In this document: one piece after another, positions 8,035 through 16,474 of the stretch
Numbering within the stretch: position 1 is the first letter of the stretch
Layout of the letters: each line of letters opens with the position of its first letter
NCBI GenBank assembly: GCA_945829425.1
Contig: CALZUQ010000026.1
Coordinates: forward strand, 1 to 36,904
Direction of reading: 5' to 3'
From: an uncultured bacterium
GTDB taxonomy: Bacteria > Bacteroidota > Bacteroidia > Bacteroidales > Bacteroidaceae
DNA: 36,904 nt
Translations under genes and position numbers: made by a program
The notes under the pieces: generated by a model
Databases searched by the model: none
Seen by the model: only the letters and a program-made list of their open reading frames with translations
Told to the model about the DNA's origin: nothing

Positions 8035-8411
8035 CCCTGAGAAAAGAAAAAATATTTTTTTGTGAAATAACATGCGCTACGGATTTACTGTGCAGCGTCA
8101 GCAATTTCTTGTGAATAAATTGATAAATATTAAAAAAGGATTTATCAGTGTATCACTTGAAATCTCCAAATCAAACGGTCATATGCTATCGCATGTTGGA
8201 AGAGTGATGACACCTGGGATGATAAACGCGTATCATTCCCGATGTTTTTAAAAGTATGCTCTTTTTTCGCGTGCAAAGTTAATACTTTTTCTCATACTAC
8301 GCAAATAAAGCAAAGAAAAAAGTCATAATGCGCATGACATAATGCACGAAAGGAACGATGTGAGCAAAAAAAAGACGATGCCAAGCGATGAGGTGACACC
8401 AATAAAAGTGC
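8035..8411. other. panB leader and nrdG-panB spacer
   Basis: No gene is visible. The predicted panB promoter is at 8274-8305. The roughly 230-nt leader to the panB start contains an imperfect hairpin, gggatgata...tatcattccc (8217-8241, one bulged T), and a small ATGC-GATA-GCAT stem near 8183-8194. The part nearest nrdG (8310-8411) is purine-rich and shows no clear terminator. Confidence 0.5.
8274..8305 (-). promoter_or_regulatory. Bacteroidetes-type promoter for panB
   Basis: Read on the minus strand, TTTG (8305-8302) is followed after 20 bp by TAACTTTG (8281-8274), matching the Bacteroidetes -33/-7 consensus. Transcription would start near 8267, so the pan/coa genes need not depend on read-through from nrdDG. 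Confidence 0.65.
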
Positions 8412-8891
8412 CTACCTCTGCTCAGCATTGTCTTTCCAAAACCGTTCCGTTATGTCTTCCCATTCTTCCGCGCTTTTCTTTCTGTACATCCTTTGGTTTG
8501 TCGTGCGGCTGTTCAGCGGTCCGAGGTGTTTGATATAGGGACCTATTTTTATATAGTCGAAATAAGGCTTGCGCAAGTCGGGCGAGATGACGGTCTTTCC
8601 GCTGTACCACGCTACTTTCAGCGACGGGTGTATGTTTTTTATGTATATTGCCATGCCGTTGAGTTCTCTGACATCTGCATCGCCCCCCATGAACAGCACG
8701 CATGTTATCTCGTTCTGGTATTTCTCTATCATCTTGTCGAGGACTTGATGTGTCAGTACGTCACCGTTGTCAGCCCATAAGTACTTGCTGTGGCATCCTG
8801 GGCAACGGCAGGGACAGTTGCTGATGTTTATGGCTAACGACACCTCATCAGGTACTTCCTGGAAGACGACACTTTCATTGATATATTTCAT
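8412..8891 (-). CDS. nrdG: Anaerobic ribonucleotide reductase activating protein
   Basis: NrdG is the radical-SAM activase that installs the glycyl radical on NrdD under anaerobic conditions. The iron-sulfur site CxxxCxxC is visible as Cys26, Cys30 and Cys33 in NCPCRCPGC, followed by LFMGGDA, the glycine-rich SAM motif. The 159 residues match the family. It lies downstream of nrdD in the same direction, separated by 274 bp that carry repeats. The C-terminal part, from KIGPY onward, is somewhat longer than in minimal activases, which is common in Bacteroidales. Confidence 0.94.
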   Translation of the reverse strand: MKYINESVVFQEVPDEVSLAINISNCPCRCPGCHSKYLWADNGDVLTHQVLDKMIEKYQNEITCVLFMGGDADVRELNGMAIYIKNIHPSLKVAWYSGKTVISPDLRKPYFDYIKIGPYIKHLGPLNSRTTNQRMYRKKSAEEWEDITERFWKDNAEQR

Positions 8892-8915
8892 TGCTTTCTA
8901 TATGTTTATCTTTGG

Positions 8916-9014
8916 TTTTGTTAAGGTGGATTCTGTTAAGGTTGGTTTTGTTAAGGTTGGTTCTGTTTATTGCTAACCTTCCGGTCAGAGGATCTGGAGG
9001 ACACGTCTCCCACC
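8916..9014 (-). repeat. nrdG leader: 15-bp tandem repeat plus structured repeat
   Basis: Bases 8916-8967 are 3.4 copies of a 15-bp unit (ttttgttaaggttgg and variants). Bases 8990-9014 carry a copy of the structured repeat, CGGTGGGAGACGTGTCCTCC on the minus strand, as found upstream of coaX and slyD. The unit TTAAGGTTGGTTCTG overlaps the AGAACCCACCTTAA motif seen before other genes, so the tandem array looks like a multiplied motif. Confidence 0.55.
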
Positions 9015-9030
9015 GTTGTTACATGAAACA

Positions 9031-9053
9031 GGGTCAGGATAATAACCTGACCC
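9031..9053 (-). terminator. Perfect 8-bp hairpin downstream of nrdD
   Basis: gggtcagg (9031-9038) pairs with cctgaccc (9046-9053) around an ataataa loop, 113 bp after the nrdD stop. There is no proper U-run, so it may be a weak terminator or an RNA-stabilising end between nrdD and nrdG rather than a strong intrinsic terminator. Confidence 0.4.
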
Positions 9054-9165
9054 CATTTCCCTGTATCGTCGGCAGTAGGGTTTTCCTCTCCCCCTACTCC
9101 ACTTTCATTCCTTGCCTCTCTTCCGGTGAGTATTGTTTATTCTCACTTTTATTTCATTCCTCCCT

Positions 9166-11277
9166 TTATCTCGTTTCCTGCATTTTGTCAGGAGAAGCGT
9201 AATAGCGTCTGCCAGCCTCCTGCTGTCTTGCCTCCGAGAAGTTTGACACACGTTTCAGGTATCCTATGATACGTGTGAGGTAGTCAACGTTCTTGGAGTG
9301 ACACTCCGGGCATTCGTGGAGGTATCTCTTGTCGATATGTCCGCAGTCGTTGCATATTGTGTTCGGGATGTTGAACGTGAAGTAGTTACATCCTTCTACG
9401 GCAGCGATGTGGAGGAGTTGCCGGTACTGTTCTTTTGAGAGGTGCTCGTCGAGGTTCATGTGCAGCGCAGATCCGCCGGTAAGGTGCTGTATATACGGTG
9501 CGCCATGTAGTTTGAACTTGTCTATGATGTTCAGCGACTGGTCTTCTACGACATAGAAATATGAGTTATAACAGTCGCGCGGCACGAAGTATCCGTCCTC
9601 CCTGTCCCATTTGGCGTGTTTCACTCCGACGTTCTCCGCAGGTATCATCTCACAGTTGAACATCAGCTCCTTGGTGCGATACTTCATGTTATATTCCTCA
9701 ACGAGTCCGAGAACGTCCTGTACGAAAGCCCGGTATTCAGGGTTGTCGTTGATTTTTATTCCCATAAACTCCGCAGCTTCCACGAGACCGTTGACGCCTA
9801 TGGTGAGATACTGACGGTTGATGTTGATATATCCTGCGTCGAAGAGCGGCAGCATGCCGTTAGCCTGTAGCTCCTTCAGGTTTTCGTTATATGCTGTCTG
9901 CACCTTGTGGCATAGGTCTATGACATGCCCGAGGAAGTCATGGAAGTCCTCACCTCTGTTTACGGCATATTGTATGCATCTGTTGAGGTTTATGGTCAGT
10001 ACAGACTTCGAGCCTGTCGACACACCTCCCGCTCCGAGTGTGTATGAGAATCCGTTGTCCTGTATCTCGTTTCTCAGGCGGCAGCAGCTTGACAGAGAGT
10101 CGGCATTGTCTGACATGTATGTAAAGAAGGAGTGTCCTTCAGCATACATCTCGGCAGTGAAGTCGCCCCATTCCTCATCGCGTGGCTCACCGTTCTCGGT
10201 AAGCAGAGCCATTGTCTCGACAGGGAATGTCAGCATAGTCTTCGTGCGCTCTTTGTTGAACCATTTCATGAAACGTTTCTGCAGCCATGACAGTCCTTCC
10301 CAGTCGGGCTGTGAGCCGTCGGGGAAATAGAAGTTCTCGAAGAGTGAGTGGAAATAATATTTGTCATAGTATGCCACGTTCCAGAATACCGCCTGGAAGT
10401 TTCGTGCTCCTGTAGGCTGGTTGATGGAATAGACGATCTGTTCGAAGCAGTCGGTAATAACCTTGTCGATGGTTCTTTTCTTCAGCGACAGGTCGGCTTG
10501 CTTTTCCGGGTTCTTCCAATAGTCTGTTCCGTATTCTTTTCCTATGAAGTAGTTCATATACATCAGGAACTCCGGTGTTGCGCATGCTCCGCTTAGCATT
10601 GACGACACGATGAATACCATGTTTACGAAGCCTCCGCAGAAGGATTTCAGGTTAGTAGGAGCCGTAGAGTTTCCGCCTATGCCGCATGTACCGTTTATGA
10701 GCCAGGGGTACATGGTTATTGAGGCACAGTAGTTGGCGAGAGACGTCTCGTCGTTCTTGTATATGAAATGCTTCTGTAGCAGTTCCATATATTCGTCGGC
10801 AAGCTCTTTTCCGTACATTTTCTTTATACGGTCTGTCAGCATACGTCTGTTGAGCTTTATGAATGCTCCCTTAGGGAGTTCACCAATCAGTGTTGCAATA
10901 TTCTTGTGCTCTACGTTTGCGTTGGCATCGAATTTAGAGCCAGTGGCGGCATTTGTAGCCTTACAGTAGTCAGAGAGGAACTTCATGCGGTCGAGTTCGT
11001 CGCGTGTCTCGCTGTGTCTCTGTCTGTAGAGCATGAAAGACTTCGCCACCATATAATATCCCTCCTTCATGAGTGCCACTTCCGTCTGGTTCTGTATGTC
11101 TTCTACGGTCACTCCGTCCTTTATGTCGAGATTGCTGAGTATCTTCGATATCCTCGAAAGGTCTACCGGCTCATTGACAGAATTGAACGCTTTTATTATA
11201 GCGTTCATGATTTTGTCGAGAGAGAATGCGTCTTTCGTTCCGTCTCTTTTTGTGATAGTGAAATTATTAATCTTCAT
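9166..11277 (-). CDS. nrdD: Anaerobic (class III) ribonucleoside-triphosphate reductase
   Basis: NrdD reduces ribonucleotides to deoxyribonucleotides for DNA synthesis without oxygen. The N terminus (TITKRDGTKDAFSLDKIMNAI) is an ATP-cone allosteric domain. The body holds the barrel with NLNRCIQYAVNRG and YININRQYLTIGVNGL. Near the C terminus CNDCGH and CPECHS form the zinc-binding cysteines, and RIIGY carries the glycyl-radical Gly at about residue 672. I choose MKINNFTITKRDG at 11277 (703 residues); an in-frame ATG at 11415 lies at the predicted transcription start and would add 46 unconserved residues. nrdG lies downstream. Confidence 0.96.
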   Translation of the reverse strand: MKINNFTITKRDGTKDAFSLDKIMNAIIKAFNSVNEPVDLSRISKILSNLDIKDGVTVEDIQNQTEVALMKEGYYMVAKSFMLYRQRHSETRDELDRMKFLSDYCKATNAATGSKFDANANVEHKNIATLIGELPKGAFIKLNRRMLTDRIKKMYGKELADEYMELLQKHFIYKNDETSLANYCASITMYPWLINGTCGIGGNSTAPTNLKSFCGGFVNMVFIVSSMLSGACATPEFLMYMNYFIGKEYGTDYWKNPEKQADLSLKKRTIDKVITDCFEQIVYSINQPTGARNFQAVFWNVAYYDKYYFHSLFENFYFPDGSQPDWEGLSWLQKRFMKWFNKERTKTMLTFPVETMALLTENGEPRDEEWGDFTAEMYAEGHSFFTYMSDNADSLSSCCRLRNEIQDNGFSYTLGAGGVSTGSKSVLTINLNRCIQYAVNRGEDFHDFLGHVIDLCHKVQTAYNENLKELQANGMLPLFDAGYININRQYLTIGVNGLVEAAEFMGIKINDNPEYRAFVQDVLGLVEEYNMKYRTKELMFNCEMIPAENVGVKHAKWDREDGYFVPRDCYNSYFYVVEDQSLNIIDKFKLHGAPYIQHLTGGSALHMNLDEHLSKEQYRQLLHIAAVEGCNYFTFNIPNTICNDCGHIDKRYLHECPECHSKNVDYLTRIIGYLKRVSNFSEARQQEAGRRYYASPDKMQETR

Positions 11278-11419
11278 AAGATTTTTCTTTGTAATAGATA
11301 TGTTATGTTCTCCAAAATGGCAAACTATGATTAGGAAAAATGTATAGAAAGTTTTCTTTTTTGGAAAACTTTTCCTCCTAAGAAAAGAGAAAAGTTTCCC
11401 GAAAAACGAAATCACGTTG

Positions 11420-11450
11420 CAAAGTTACAATAAAAAAATCTTATTGCAAA
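11420..11450 (-). promoter_or_regulatory. Bacteroidetes-type promoter for nrdD
   Basis: On the minus strand TTTG (11450-11447) is followed after 19 bp by TAACTTTG (11427-11420). The predicted transcription start near 11413 leaves a leader of roughly 136 nt before the nrdD ATG. Confidence 0.65.
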
Positions 11451-11740
11451 ATAATAATGAAACTATTTTTCCAAAAAAAGCGACATATTCATTAACCGTC
11501 TGATGCCCAATATAATAACATGTTTTGTTGAAATTTTTCTTCACAAAAAATATATAATATGCTTGCAAACATATATCTTTCAAAAAAATGTTTAGCCGTA
11601 TTTCTTACAATCAAACAAAAAAGAAAAACTTCACTTGACGGTTTAGAAAAAATATTCTCCGACAATCTCTGTCTCGTTGTGACTGATAAAAATATTTTTC
11701 GACATATACGGTTAAAATATTCGTCATTTCAGTTAGTATT

Positions 11741-11790
11741 TCCAGAGACTCCGTCCCCGGTTACTGAAAGTATAGGCTTACAGCCTTACA
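11741..11790 (+). repeat. Dispersed repeat family 1, copy A
   Basis: tccagagactccgtccccgg followed by ttactgaaagtataggctta. It aligns over about 50 bp with 21401-21448 on the same strand and, over the ggttact...cagcct part, with the minus strand at 25961-25999. Confidence 0.6.
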
Positions 11791-12054
11791 CTACTATACG
11801 TCGATTATCTCTTCCACGGAGAACGCGGAGACGAGCTGAGAGGAGTAATCCACAGATGTCAGACAGAAAATCCGTGCTTTTTCCGTGTTTCCGTGGATAA
11901 GTTTTTGAATGCGAATATCAGTGAATTATCAAGAATTGTTCCTCTCATCACGTATTGTTCCCGAAAATTTTCGTTCAATTCTCGATAATTTACGTTAATC
12001 ACTGTTGTCTTAGTTGTCTGTTGTCGCTATTCTCCGTTGCATGCTGTGGTGCAT

Positions 12055-12101
12055 AAAAAAAGTGTGCACAACTTCTCAAGATAGGAATAGATTATGCACA
12101 C
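12055..12101 (-). terminator. Intrinsic terminator of aroC
   Basis: On the minus strand GTGTGCATAA (12101-12092) pairs over 10 bp, with one G-U, with TTGTGCACAC (12071-12062) and is followed directly by seven T (12061-12055). It lies 41 bp after the aroC stop. The loop of 20 nt is long, but the stem and T-run are good. Confidence 0.7.
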
Positions 12102-12141
12102 CTTATTATATATAGTGGGAATTTATAGAACCCACAATAGG

Positions 12142-13242
12142 TCATACGCCTGTCTCCGTACCATTGAAGCGTACACCTTGGTTGAGGAGATATTCGTCGA
12201 GAATAACCATTGCCGCCATCGCTTCTACAATAGGTACGGCACGCGGCAGTACGCAGGGGTCATGGCGTCCTCTTGCCTGGAACTCCGTTTCGTTCCGTCT
12301 GGTATCAACCGTCTGCTGGTTGCGTAGCAGTGTGGCAACAGGCTTGAAGGCTACGCGGAACACTATGTCCTGACCGTTGGAGAGACCTCCCTGTATTCCT
12401 CCGCTATGATTTGTTGCGGTTGTTATGTTGCCATCAGCATCGAGGGTGAAGATGTCGTTCTGTTCAGAACCTCTCATAGTAACGCCTTCAAAGCCCTCAC
12501 CATATTCAAATCCTTTTACGGCGTTGATGCCCAGCATGGCTTTGCCGAGCCGTGCATGGAGCTTGTCAAACTCCGGACTTCCCAATCCTACAGGACATCC
12601 TGTCACGACACACTGTATTACGCCACCTATCGTGTCGCCGTCTTTCTTCACTTCCTTTATCAGGTTTTCCATTCTCTCTGCCATGGCAGGGTCAGGACAG
12701 CGCACACTGTTCTCCTCTGCTGTGGCGAGGTTAAGATGTCTGTATTCCCGTCCTATCGTCAGAGAACCCACCTGCATGGTGTACGCCCTGACAGATATTC
12801 CCGCCTGTCTGAGCACGAGCTTTGCCAACGCTCCGGCAACACAACGGCTTATTGTGATGCGGGCAGAGGATCGTCCTCCACCGCGATGGTCTCTTATGCC
12901 GTATTTCTCATGATATGTGTAGTCGGCGTGAGAAGGACGGAAGAGATCGCGGAGGTTGTCGTAGTCGTTAGAGTGTTGGTTTGTGTTTCTCACGACAAAG
13001 CCTATGGGACAGCCTGTTGACTTCCCTTCAAAGACTCCGCTGAGCAGTTCCACCTTGTCGGCTTCGTTACGGCTTGTCGTTATTGCGCTCTGCCCTGGAC
13101 GGCGTCTGTTGAGTTCCGCCTGTATGAAGTCCTCGTCAATGGCAATGCCAGGAGGCATGCCGTCAACGACACCTCCCACACCAACACCATGACTCTCTCC
13201 GAACGTGGTGAGACGGAATATTTTTCCTATAGAGTTTGACAT
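12142..13242 (-). CDS. aroC: Chorismate synthase
   Basis: AroC converts 5-enolpyruvylshikimate 3-phosphate to chorismate, the last step of the shikimate pathway, using reduced FMN. The 366-residue product starts [19 protein letters not shown] with the GESHG signature, then [26 protein letters not shown], and [13 protein letters not shown], the second conserved FMN-site region, and ends with GGISNGQ-type and [22 protein letters not shown] segments. The length is normal. It is the last gene of a minus-strand group and ends at a good intrinsic terminator. The 289-bp spacer to slyD contains repeats. Confidence 0.96.
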   Translation of the reverse strand: MSNSIGKIFRLTTFGESHGVGVGGVVDGMPPGIAIDEDFIQAELNRRRPGQSAITTSRNEADKVELLSGVFEGKSTGCPIGFVVRNTNQHSNDYDNLRDLFRPSHADYTYHEKYGIRDHRGGGRSSARITISRCVAGALAKLVLRQAGISVRAYTMQVGSLTIGREYRHLNLATAEENSVRCPDPAMAERMENLIKEVKKDGDTIGGVIQCVVTGCPVGLGSPEFDKLHARLGKAMLGINAVKGFEYGEGFEGVTMRGSEQNDIFTLDADGNITTATNHSGGIQGGLSNGQDIVFRVAFKPVATLLRNQQTVDTRRNETEFQARGRHDPCVLPRAVPIVEAMAAMVILDEYLLNQGVRFNGTETGV

Positions 13243-13436
13243 TTTAACCTTTACTTTAATTTTTACAGGTTCTTGTTGCTGTAAAACAATGGATTAAGGC
13301 AAGGCCCGTAAGGTAACGGCACATGAACCGGAATTTATGCTTTTGCCCTTTGCTTTTCACTTCGACCAGCGACCTTGGTTCAGCGCGATAAAGTGTCATC
13401 GTGTTCCCATCCAGAGCGTCGCTACTCTTTGCCATT

Positions 13437-13527
13437 GGCTAAGTGCTCGTTGCCCTTTCAGGACGCACATAAGCCTTCTCGTAGCCTTGTTAAGTGCTCG
13501 TTTCCCATTCAGAGCGCACATAAGCCC
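13437..13527. repeat. Two REP-like units in the slyD-aroC spacer
   Basis: Two copies of a TAAGTGCTCGTTxCCxTTCAG unit followed by xGCGCACATAAGCC (about 13438-13472 and 13491-13527). They are related to the CTTTTGCxCTTTCAGxGCG units at 1791-1900. The rest of the 13243-13531 spacer shows no gene. Confidence 0.55.
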
Positions 13528-13531
13528 TGTT

Positions 13532-14104
13532 TTATTTCTCACAGCCCGAACATCCTGAGCATCCCTCGTCCGAACAGCTTGAGCAACTTCCTCCGCAGCC
13601 ACCGCATCCACCCCCTGTGAGGTGTGCCACCATGGCTTGTATCTCCTGTGGTGAAGCCTCTTCCTTCTCTACCACTTTTCCTTCGAAATGTAGTGTCTTG
13701 CCTGCCAGTGGATGGTTAAGGTCAACCTTCACTTTTTCTGCCACCGTCACCACAAGTCCTGGAAACTGCTGCCCTTCGGCGTTCTGCAACTGAATGATGC
13801 GCCCTTCTGCGACATTCTCGCTGTCGAATTTTCCGTCTATTGTAAAGAGTTCCTTGTCCAGCTCTATCAGTCCCCTTTCGTCGTACTCTCCGTACGCACG
13901 CTCGACAGGAACAACGAAGTCGAACTCCCCGCCTACTTCAAGTGCCGTGACGTTCTTCTCAAAGTCGTCGAGCACCATTCCGAAGCCGCTGAGGAAACGG
14001 AACGGCTGTCCTTTCTCTGTCTCCTCCTCAAGTATTTCTTTCTCACCTTTTTTCGTATAGAGCTTATAATCTACTCCATATCTGTAGTTTGTCTTGCTGT
14101 CCAT
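13532..14104 (-). CDS. slyD: SlyD-type FKBP peptidyl-prolyl isomerase
   Basis: A cytosolic peptidyl-prolyl cis-trans isomerase and chaperone of the SlyD type. The FKBP core is seen in GVDYKLYTKKGE, FRFLSGFGMVLDDFEKNVTALEVGGEF, VPVERAYGEYDE and the inserted chaperone domain up to NHPLAGKTLHFEGKVVE. The C-terminal tail from about residue 160 is packed with Gly and Cys (GGGCGGCGGSCSSCSDEGC), as in SlyD metal-binding tails that help deliver nickel. I prefer MDSKTNYRYG at 14104; an ATG four codons upstream is possible. It is preceded by a copy of the structured leader repeat. Confidence 0.88.
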   Translation of the reverse strand: MDSKTNYRYGVDYKLYTKKGEKEILEEETEKGQPFRFLSGFGMVLDDFEKNVTALEVGGEFDFVVPVERAYGEYDERGLIELDKELFTIDGKFDSENVAEGRIIQLQNAEGQQFPGLVVTVAEKVKVDLNHPLAGKTLHFEGKVVEKEEASPQEIQAMVAHLTGGGCGGCGGSCSSCSDEGCSGCSGCEK

Positions 14105-14119
14105 AAATAAATGCAAAAA

Positions 14120-14193
14120 GTGGTTCTGTTAATTACTTCCCTCCGGTCAGTGTGTCCAGAGGACAAGTCTCCCACCGTCAAAATGTTAGTAAT
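14120..14193 (-). repeat. Structured leader repeat upstream of slyD
   Basis: The minus strand reads CGGTGGGAGACTTGTCCTCT, then GGACACACTGACCGG, ending in AGAACCAC 15 nt before the slyD ATG. The GTCC/GGAC inner stem is kept. It is the third long copy after those at coaX and nrdG. Confidence 0.6.
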
Positions 14194-14383
14194 ATCGTAA
14201 AACTGTCAAATATCGTGCAAACGATAGGAGAGCCAAGCTTGCTTGGGTTATCCCGAGTCTTGAATGTGTAAGACGAAGTCAAATGCAGCCGATATTTAAC
14301 GAAGTTAAAACAACTATATCTATAGCGAATTTATAGAACCCACCTTAAATAAAAATCATTCTGACCATATGGCTTATTACATT

Positions 14384-14432
14384 CTCTCGCCCTTACACGA
14401 CACCTTTTTTGTGAGGTATGTAAGGGCGGGAG
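14384..14432 (-). terminator. Strong hairpin immediately after glyA
   Basis: ctctcgcccttaca (14384-14397) and tgtaagggcgggag (14419-14432) are complementary at 13 of 14 positions, around a loop containing six T. It begins 15 nt after the glyA stop on the minus strand. A T-rich segment follows only after about 25 nt, so termination may be partial. Confidence 0.6.
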
Positions 14433-14447
14433 TGTCAGAAATTTATC

Positions 14448-15728
14448 TTACCATGCGAAGATCGGGTAATCCTTCATAGTGTCGTTTACGCGCTGGCGTA
14501 CAGAAGCTATTACCTCCTCGTTCTCCGGGTCGTTGAGAACTGTTTCTATGAGTTCTGCAATGAGTACCATCATGTCCTCTTTTGCTCCACGTGTTGTCAT
14601 GGCAGGCGTTCCGAGACGTATTCCCGATGTCTGGAAAGCAGAGCGAGTGTCGAACGGCACCATGTTCTTGTTTACCGTAATGTCTGCCGCCACGAGAGCA
14701 TTCTCTGCCACCTTGCCGGTGAGGTCAGGATATTTCGCACGCAGGTCGACGAGCATGGAGTGGTTGTCCGTACCTCCCGAGACGATGGTGAAGCCTCGCT
14801 TTATAAGTTCTTCCGCCAGCACCTGTGCGTTGCGCTGCACCTGCTTTGCCCATGTCTTGAACTCCGGCTGGAGTGCCTCGCCGAATGCCACAGCCTTTGC
14901 TGCTATGACGTGCTCCAAAGGACCTCCCTGCTGTCCTGGGAAGACAGCGGAGTTGAGCAGTTGTGACATTTTCTTCACCACACCCTTCGGAGTTGTGAGT
15001 CCCCAAGGGTTGTCGAAGTCCTTACCCATGAGTATTATGCCTCCACGCGGTCCGCGCAGCGTCTTATGTGTCGTAGATGTTACGATGTGTGCGTATTTCA
15101 CGGGGTTGTCGAGCACTCCGGCAGCTATGAGTCCGGCAGGGTGCGCCATGTCGATCATCAGGAGTGCTCCAACCTTGTCAGCTATCTCCCTCATGCGTCT
15201 GTATTCCCACTCCCTGCTGTATGCCGAGCCACCTCCTATGATGAGCTTCGGCTTATGCTCAATGGCGAGCCGCTCCATCTCGTCGTAGTCGACGCGTCCC
15301 GTCTCTTTGTTGAGCTTATAGCCCACAGGCTTATAGAGTATTCCCGAGGTGTTTACGAGCGAGCCGTGTGAGAGGTGTCCGCCGTGGTCAAGGTCCATTC
15401 CCATGAATGTGTCCCCCGGCTTCAGGACGGCAAGCAGCACGGCAGCGTTGGCCTGTGCTCCCGAGTGTGGCTGCACGTTGGCATACTCCGCTCCGAATAG
15501 TTGGCAAACACGGTCTATGGCGAGCTGCTCTACTTTGTCTACAACCTGACATCCGCCGTAATACCTCTTTCCAGGATATCCCTCAGCATATTTGTTTGTA
15601 AGACATGAGCCCATAGCTCTCATTACCTCTTCGCTGACGAAGTTTTCACTCGCGATAAGTTCCATGCCTTTGTGCTGGCGCTGGCTTTCCTGTTCGATTA
15701 AATCGAATACGTCTTGGTCTTTGGTCAT
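14448..15728 (-). CDS. glyA: Serine hydroxymethyltransferase
   Basis: GlyA is the PLP enzyme that interconverts serine and glycine while charging tetrahydrofolate with a one-carbon unit. Clear signatures are [53 protein letters not shown], and the PLP-lysine site [16 protein letters not shown] choose [14 protein letters not shown] at 15728, giving 426 residues, the normal size; the upstream in-frame ATG at 15830 would add an unconserved leader. It follows pyrI at 234 bp. The methylene-tetrahydrofolate it makes is the PanB substrate, a metabolic link only. Confidence 0.96.
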   Translation of the reverse strand: MTKDQDVFDLIEQESQRQHKGMELIASENFVSEEVMRAMGSCLTNKYAEGYPGKRYYGGCQVVDKVEQLAIDRVCQLFGAEYANVQPHSGAQANAAVLLAVLKPGDTFMGMDLDHGGHLSHGSLVNTSGILYKPVGYKLNKETGRVDYDEMERLAIEHKPKLIIGGGSAYSREWEYRRMREIADKVGALLMIDMAHPAGLIAAGVLDNPVKYAHIVTSTTHKTLRGPRGGIILMGKDFDNPWGLTTPKGVVKKMSQLLNSAVFPGQQGGPLEHVIAAKAVAFGEALQPEFKTWAKQVQRNAQVLAEELIKRGFTIVSGGTDNHSMLVDLRAKYPDLTGKVAENALVAADITVNKNMVPFDTRSAFQTSGIRLGTPAMTTRGAKEDMMVLIAELIETVLNDPENEEVIASVRQRVNDTMKDYPIFAW

Positions 15729-15935
15729 GATAATAAGGAGTGTTCTATAAATTAGTAAATTATATTTAAGGGGTGTCTGTCTGGTCGTTCTTCCCCGCAT
15801 TGTCGTCATAACGAGGGAATCATCGAACAAAATGTGTTATTAATGTGGCGGGTCAATGTTCATTCCCACGATGTGGTTCTGGTGGTGACTGTCCGCCGGT
15901 AAGGAATCATAGTGTTCTTGGCTTGATGAAGGCGT

Positions 15936-15981
15936 CACAGCTTCACCTTGCCTCTTTTTTCTTCAGCACAGCTTCACCTTG
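15936..15981. repeat. 15-bp direct repeat at the pyrI 3' end
   Basis: cacagcttcaccttg occurs at 15936-15950 and again at 15967-15981, exactly 31 bp apart. The second copy encodes the last residues of PyrI (KVKLC) and the first lies just beyond the stop, so it looks like a small duplication of the gene end. Confidence 0.55.
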
Positions 15982-16424
15982 TCTATGTCCTGCACCTTGT
16001 CGCAGTATTTACATCTCAGTTGCGGGTGTGTGGCATTTTTGTCCACGATGCTGAAATAAGTCTGCATAGGCTCGTTGTTGGTGATGCATTTCGGGTTGTT
16101 GCACTTCACTATTCCTACGAGGTTGTCCGGTGTGTGTACCATTTTCTTCTCTACGACCTCATAGTCCTTTATGATGCTCAGCACCACGTTGTTTGCCACT
16201 ACAGAGAGCTGGTTTATCTCAGCGTCGGTGAAGTATTTGTTCTCCACCTTTATAATGCCTTTCTTTCCCAGTTTCTTTGAAATGTAGTTCTGTCCTATCG
16301 TCACCTGCGACTCCAGCTCCTGCAGCTTCAGCAGTGATGCTACCTGGAATGTCTTGTCGGCAGGGATATGGTCTATTACCGTACCGTTTTCTATTGCGGC
16401 CACGAGACGTTCTTTCTTGCTCAT
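15963..16424 (-). CDS. pyrI: Aspartate carbamoyltransferase regulatory subunit
   Basis: PyrI binds ATP or CTP and joins the PyrB trimers into the allosteric holoenzyme. The product has 153 residues, the usual length. The N-terminal allosteric domain has GTVIDHIPADKT. The C-terminal zinc domain carries Cys108, Cys113, Cys138 and Cys141 (KCNNPKC and CKYC), almost the same numbering as E. coli (109, 114, 138, 141). It lies 50 bp after pyrB in the same direction, the usual order. Its leader contains a short copy of the GGTGGGTTCTGTTAT repeat. CTP feedback on pyrimidine synthesis is therefore expected here. Confidence 0.96.
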   Translation of the reverse strand: MSKKERLVAAIENGTVIDHIPADKTFQVASLLKLQELESQVTIGQNYISKKLGKKGIIKVENKYFTDAEINQLSVVANNVVLSIIKDYEVVEKKMVHTPDNLVGIVKCNNPKCITNNEPMQTYFSIVDKNATHPQLRCKYCDKVQDIDKVKLC

Positions 16425-16435
16425 AAATATATATA

Positions 16436-16465
16436 GGTGGGTTCTGTTATCTCACACCGTCAAAA
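16436..16465 (-). repeat. Short leader repeat between pyrB and pyrI
   Basis: ggtgggttctgttatctcac followed by accgtcaaaa. It matches the panD leader form at about 6164-6195. On the minus strand AGAACCCACC ends 11 nt before the pyrI ATG. Confidence 0.5.
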
Positions 16466-16474
16466 GGTTATTTT

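Larger units (their letters stand above)
11278..12141. other. 864-bp intergenic region with promoter, repeats and terminator
   Basis: No gene is supported. The nrdD promoter is at 11420-11450. Bases 11741-11790 carry one copy of a dispersed repeat (see 21401 and 25937). Bases 11900-12000 hold several AATTxACGTT and CTCGATAATT motifs of a second dispersed family. The intrinsic terminator of aroC is at 12055-12101. A 113-codon plus-strand frame at 11559-11900 runs through repeat sequence and is not counted as a gene. Confidence 0.6.
14105..14447. other. slyD leader and glyA-slyD spacer
   Basis: No gene is visible. Bases 14120-14193 contain the structured leader repeat. Bases 14194-14330 hold the palindrome CCAAGCTTGCTTGG (14233-14246) followed by gaagtcaaatgcagccgata, which looks like another dispersed intergenic element. 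An AGAACCCACCTTAAAT motif in plus orientation is at 14335-14350, then the glyA terminal hairpin. Confidence 0.5.

Noticed and set aside
11559..11900. 113-codon plus-strand ORF downstream of the nrdD promoter
   Set aside because: It runs through a dispersed repeat copy and has a basic, repeat-derived C-terminal half with no family resemblance.
12406..13020. 204-codon ORF antisense to aroC
   Set aside because: aroC is complete and conserved over this stretch; the antisense translation looks random.
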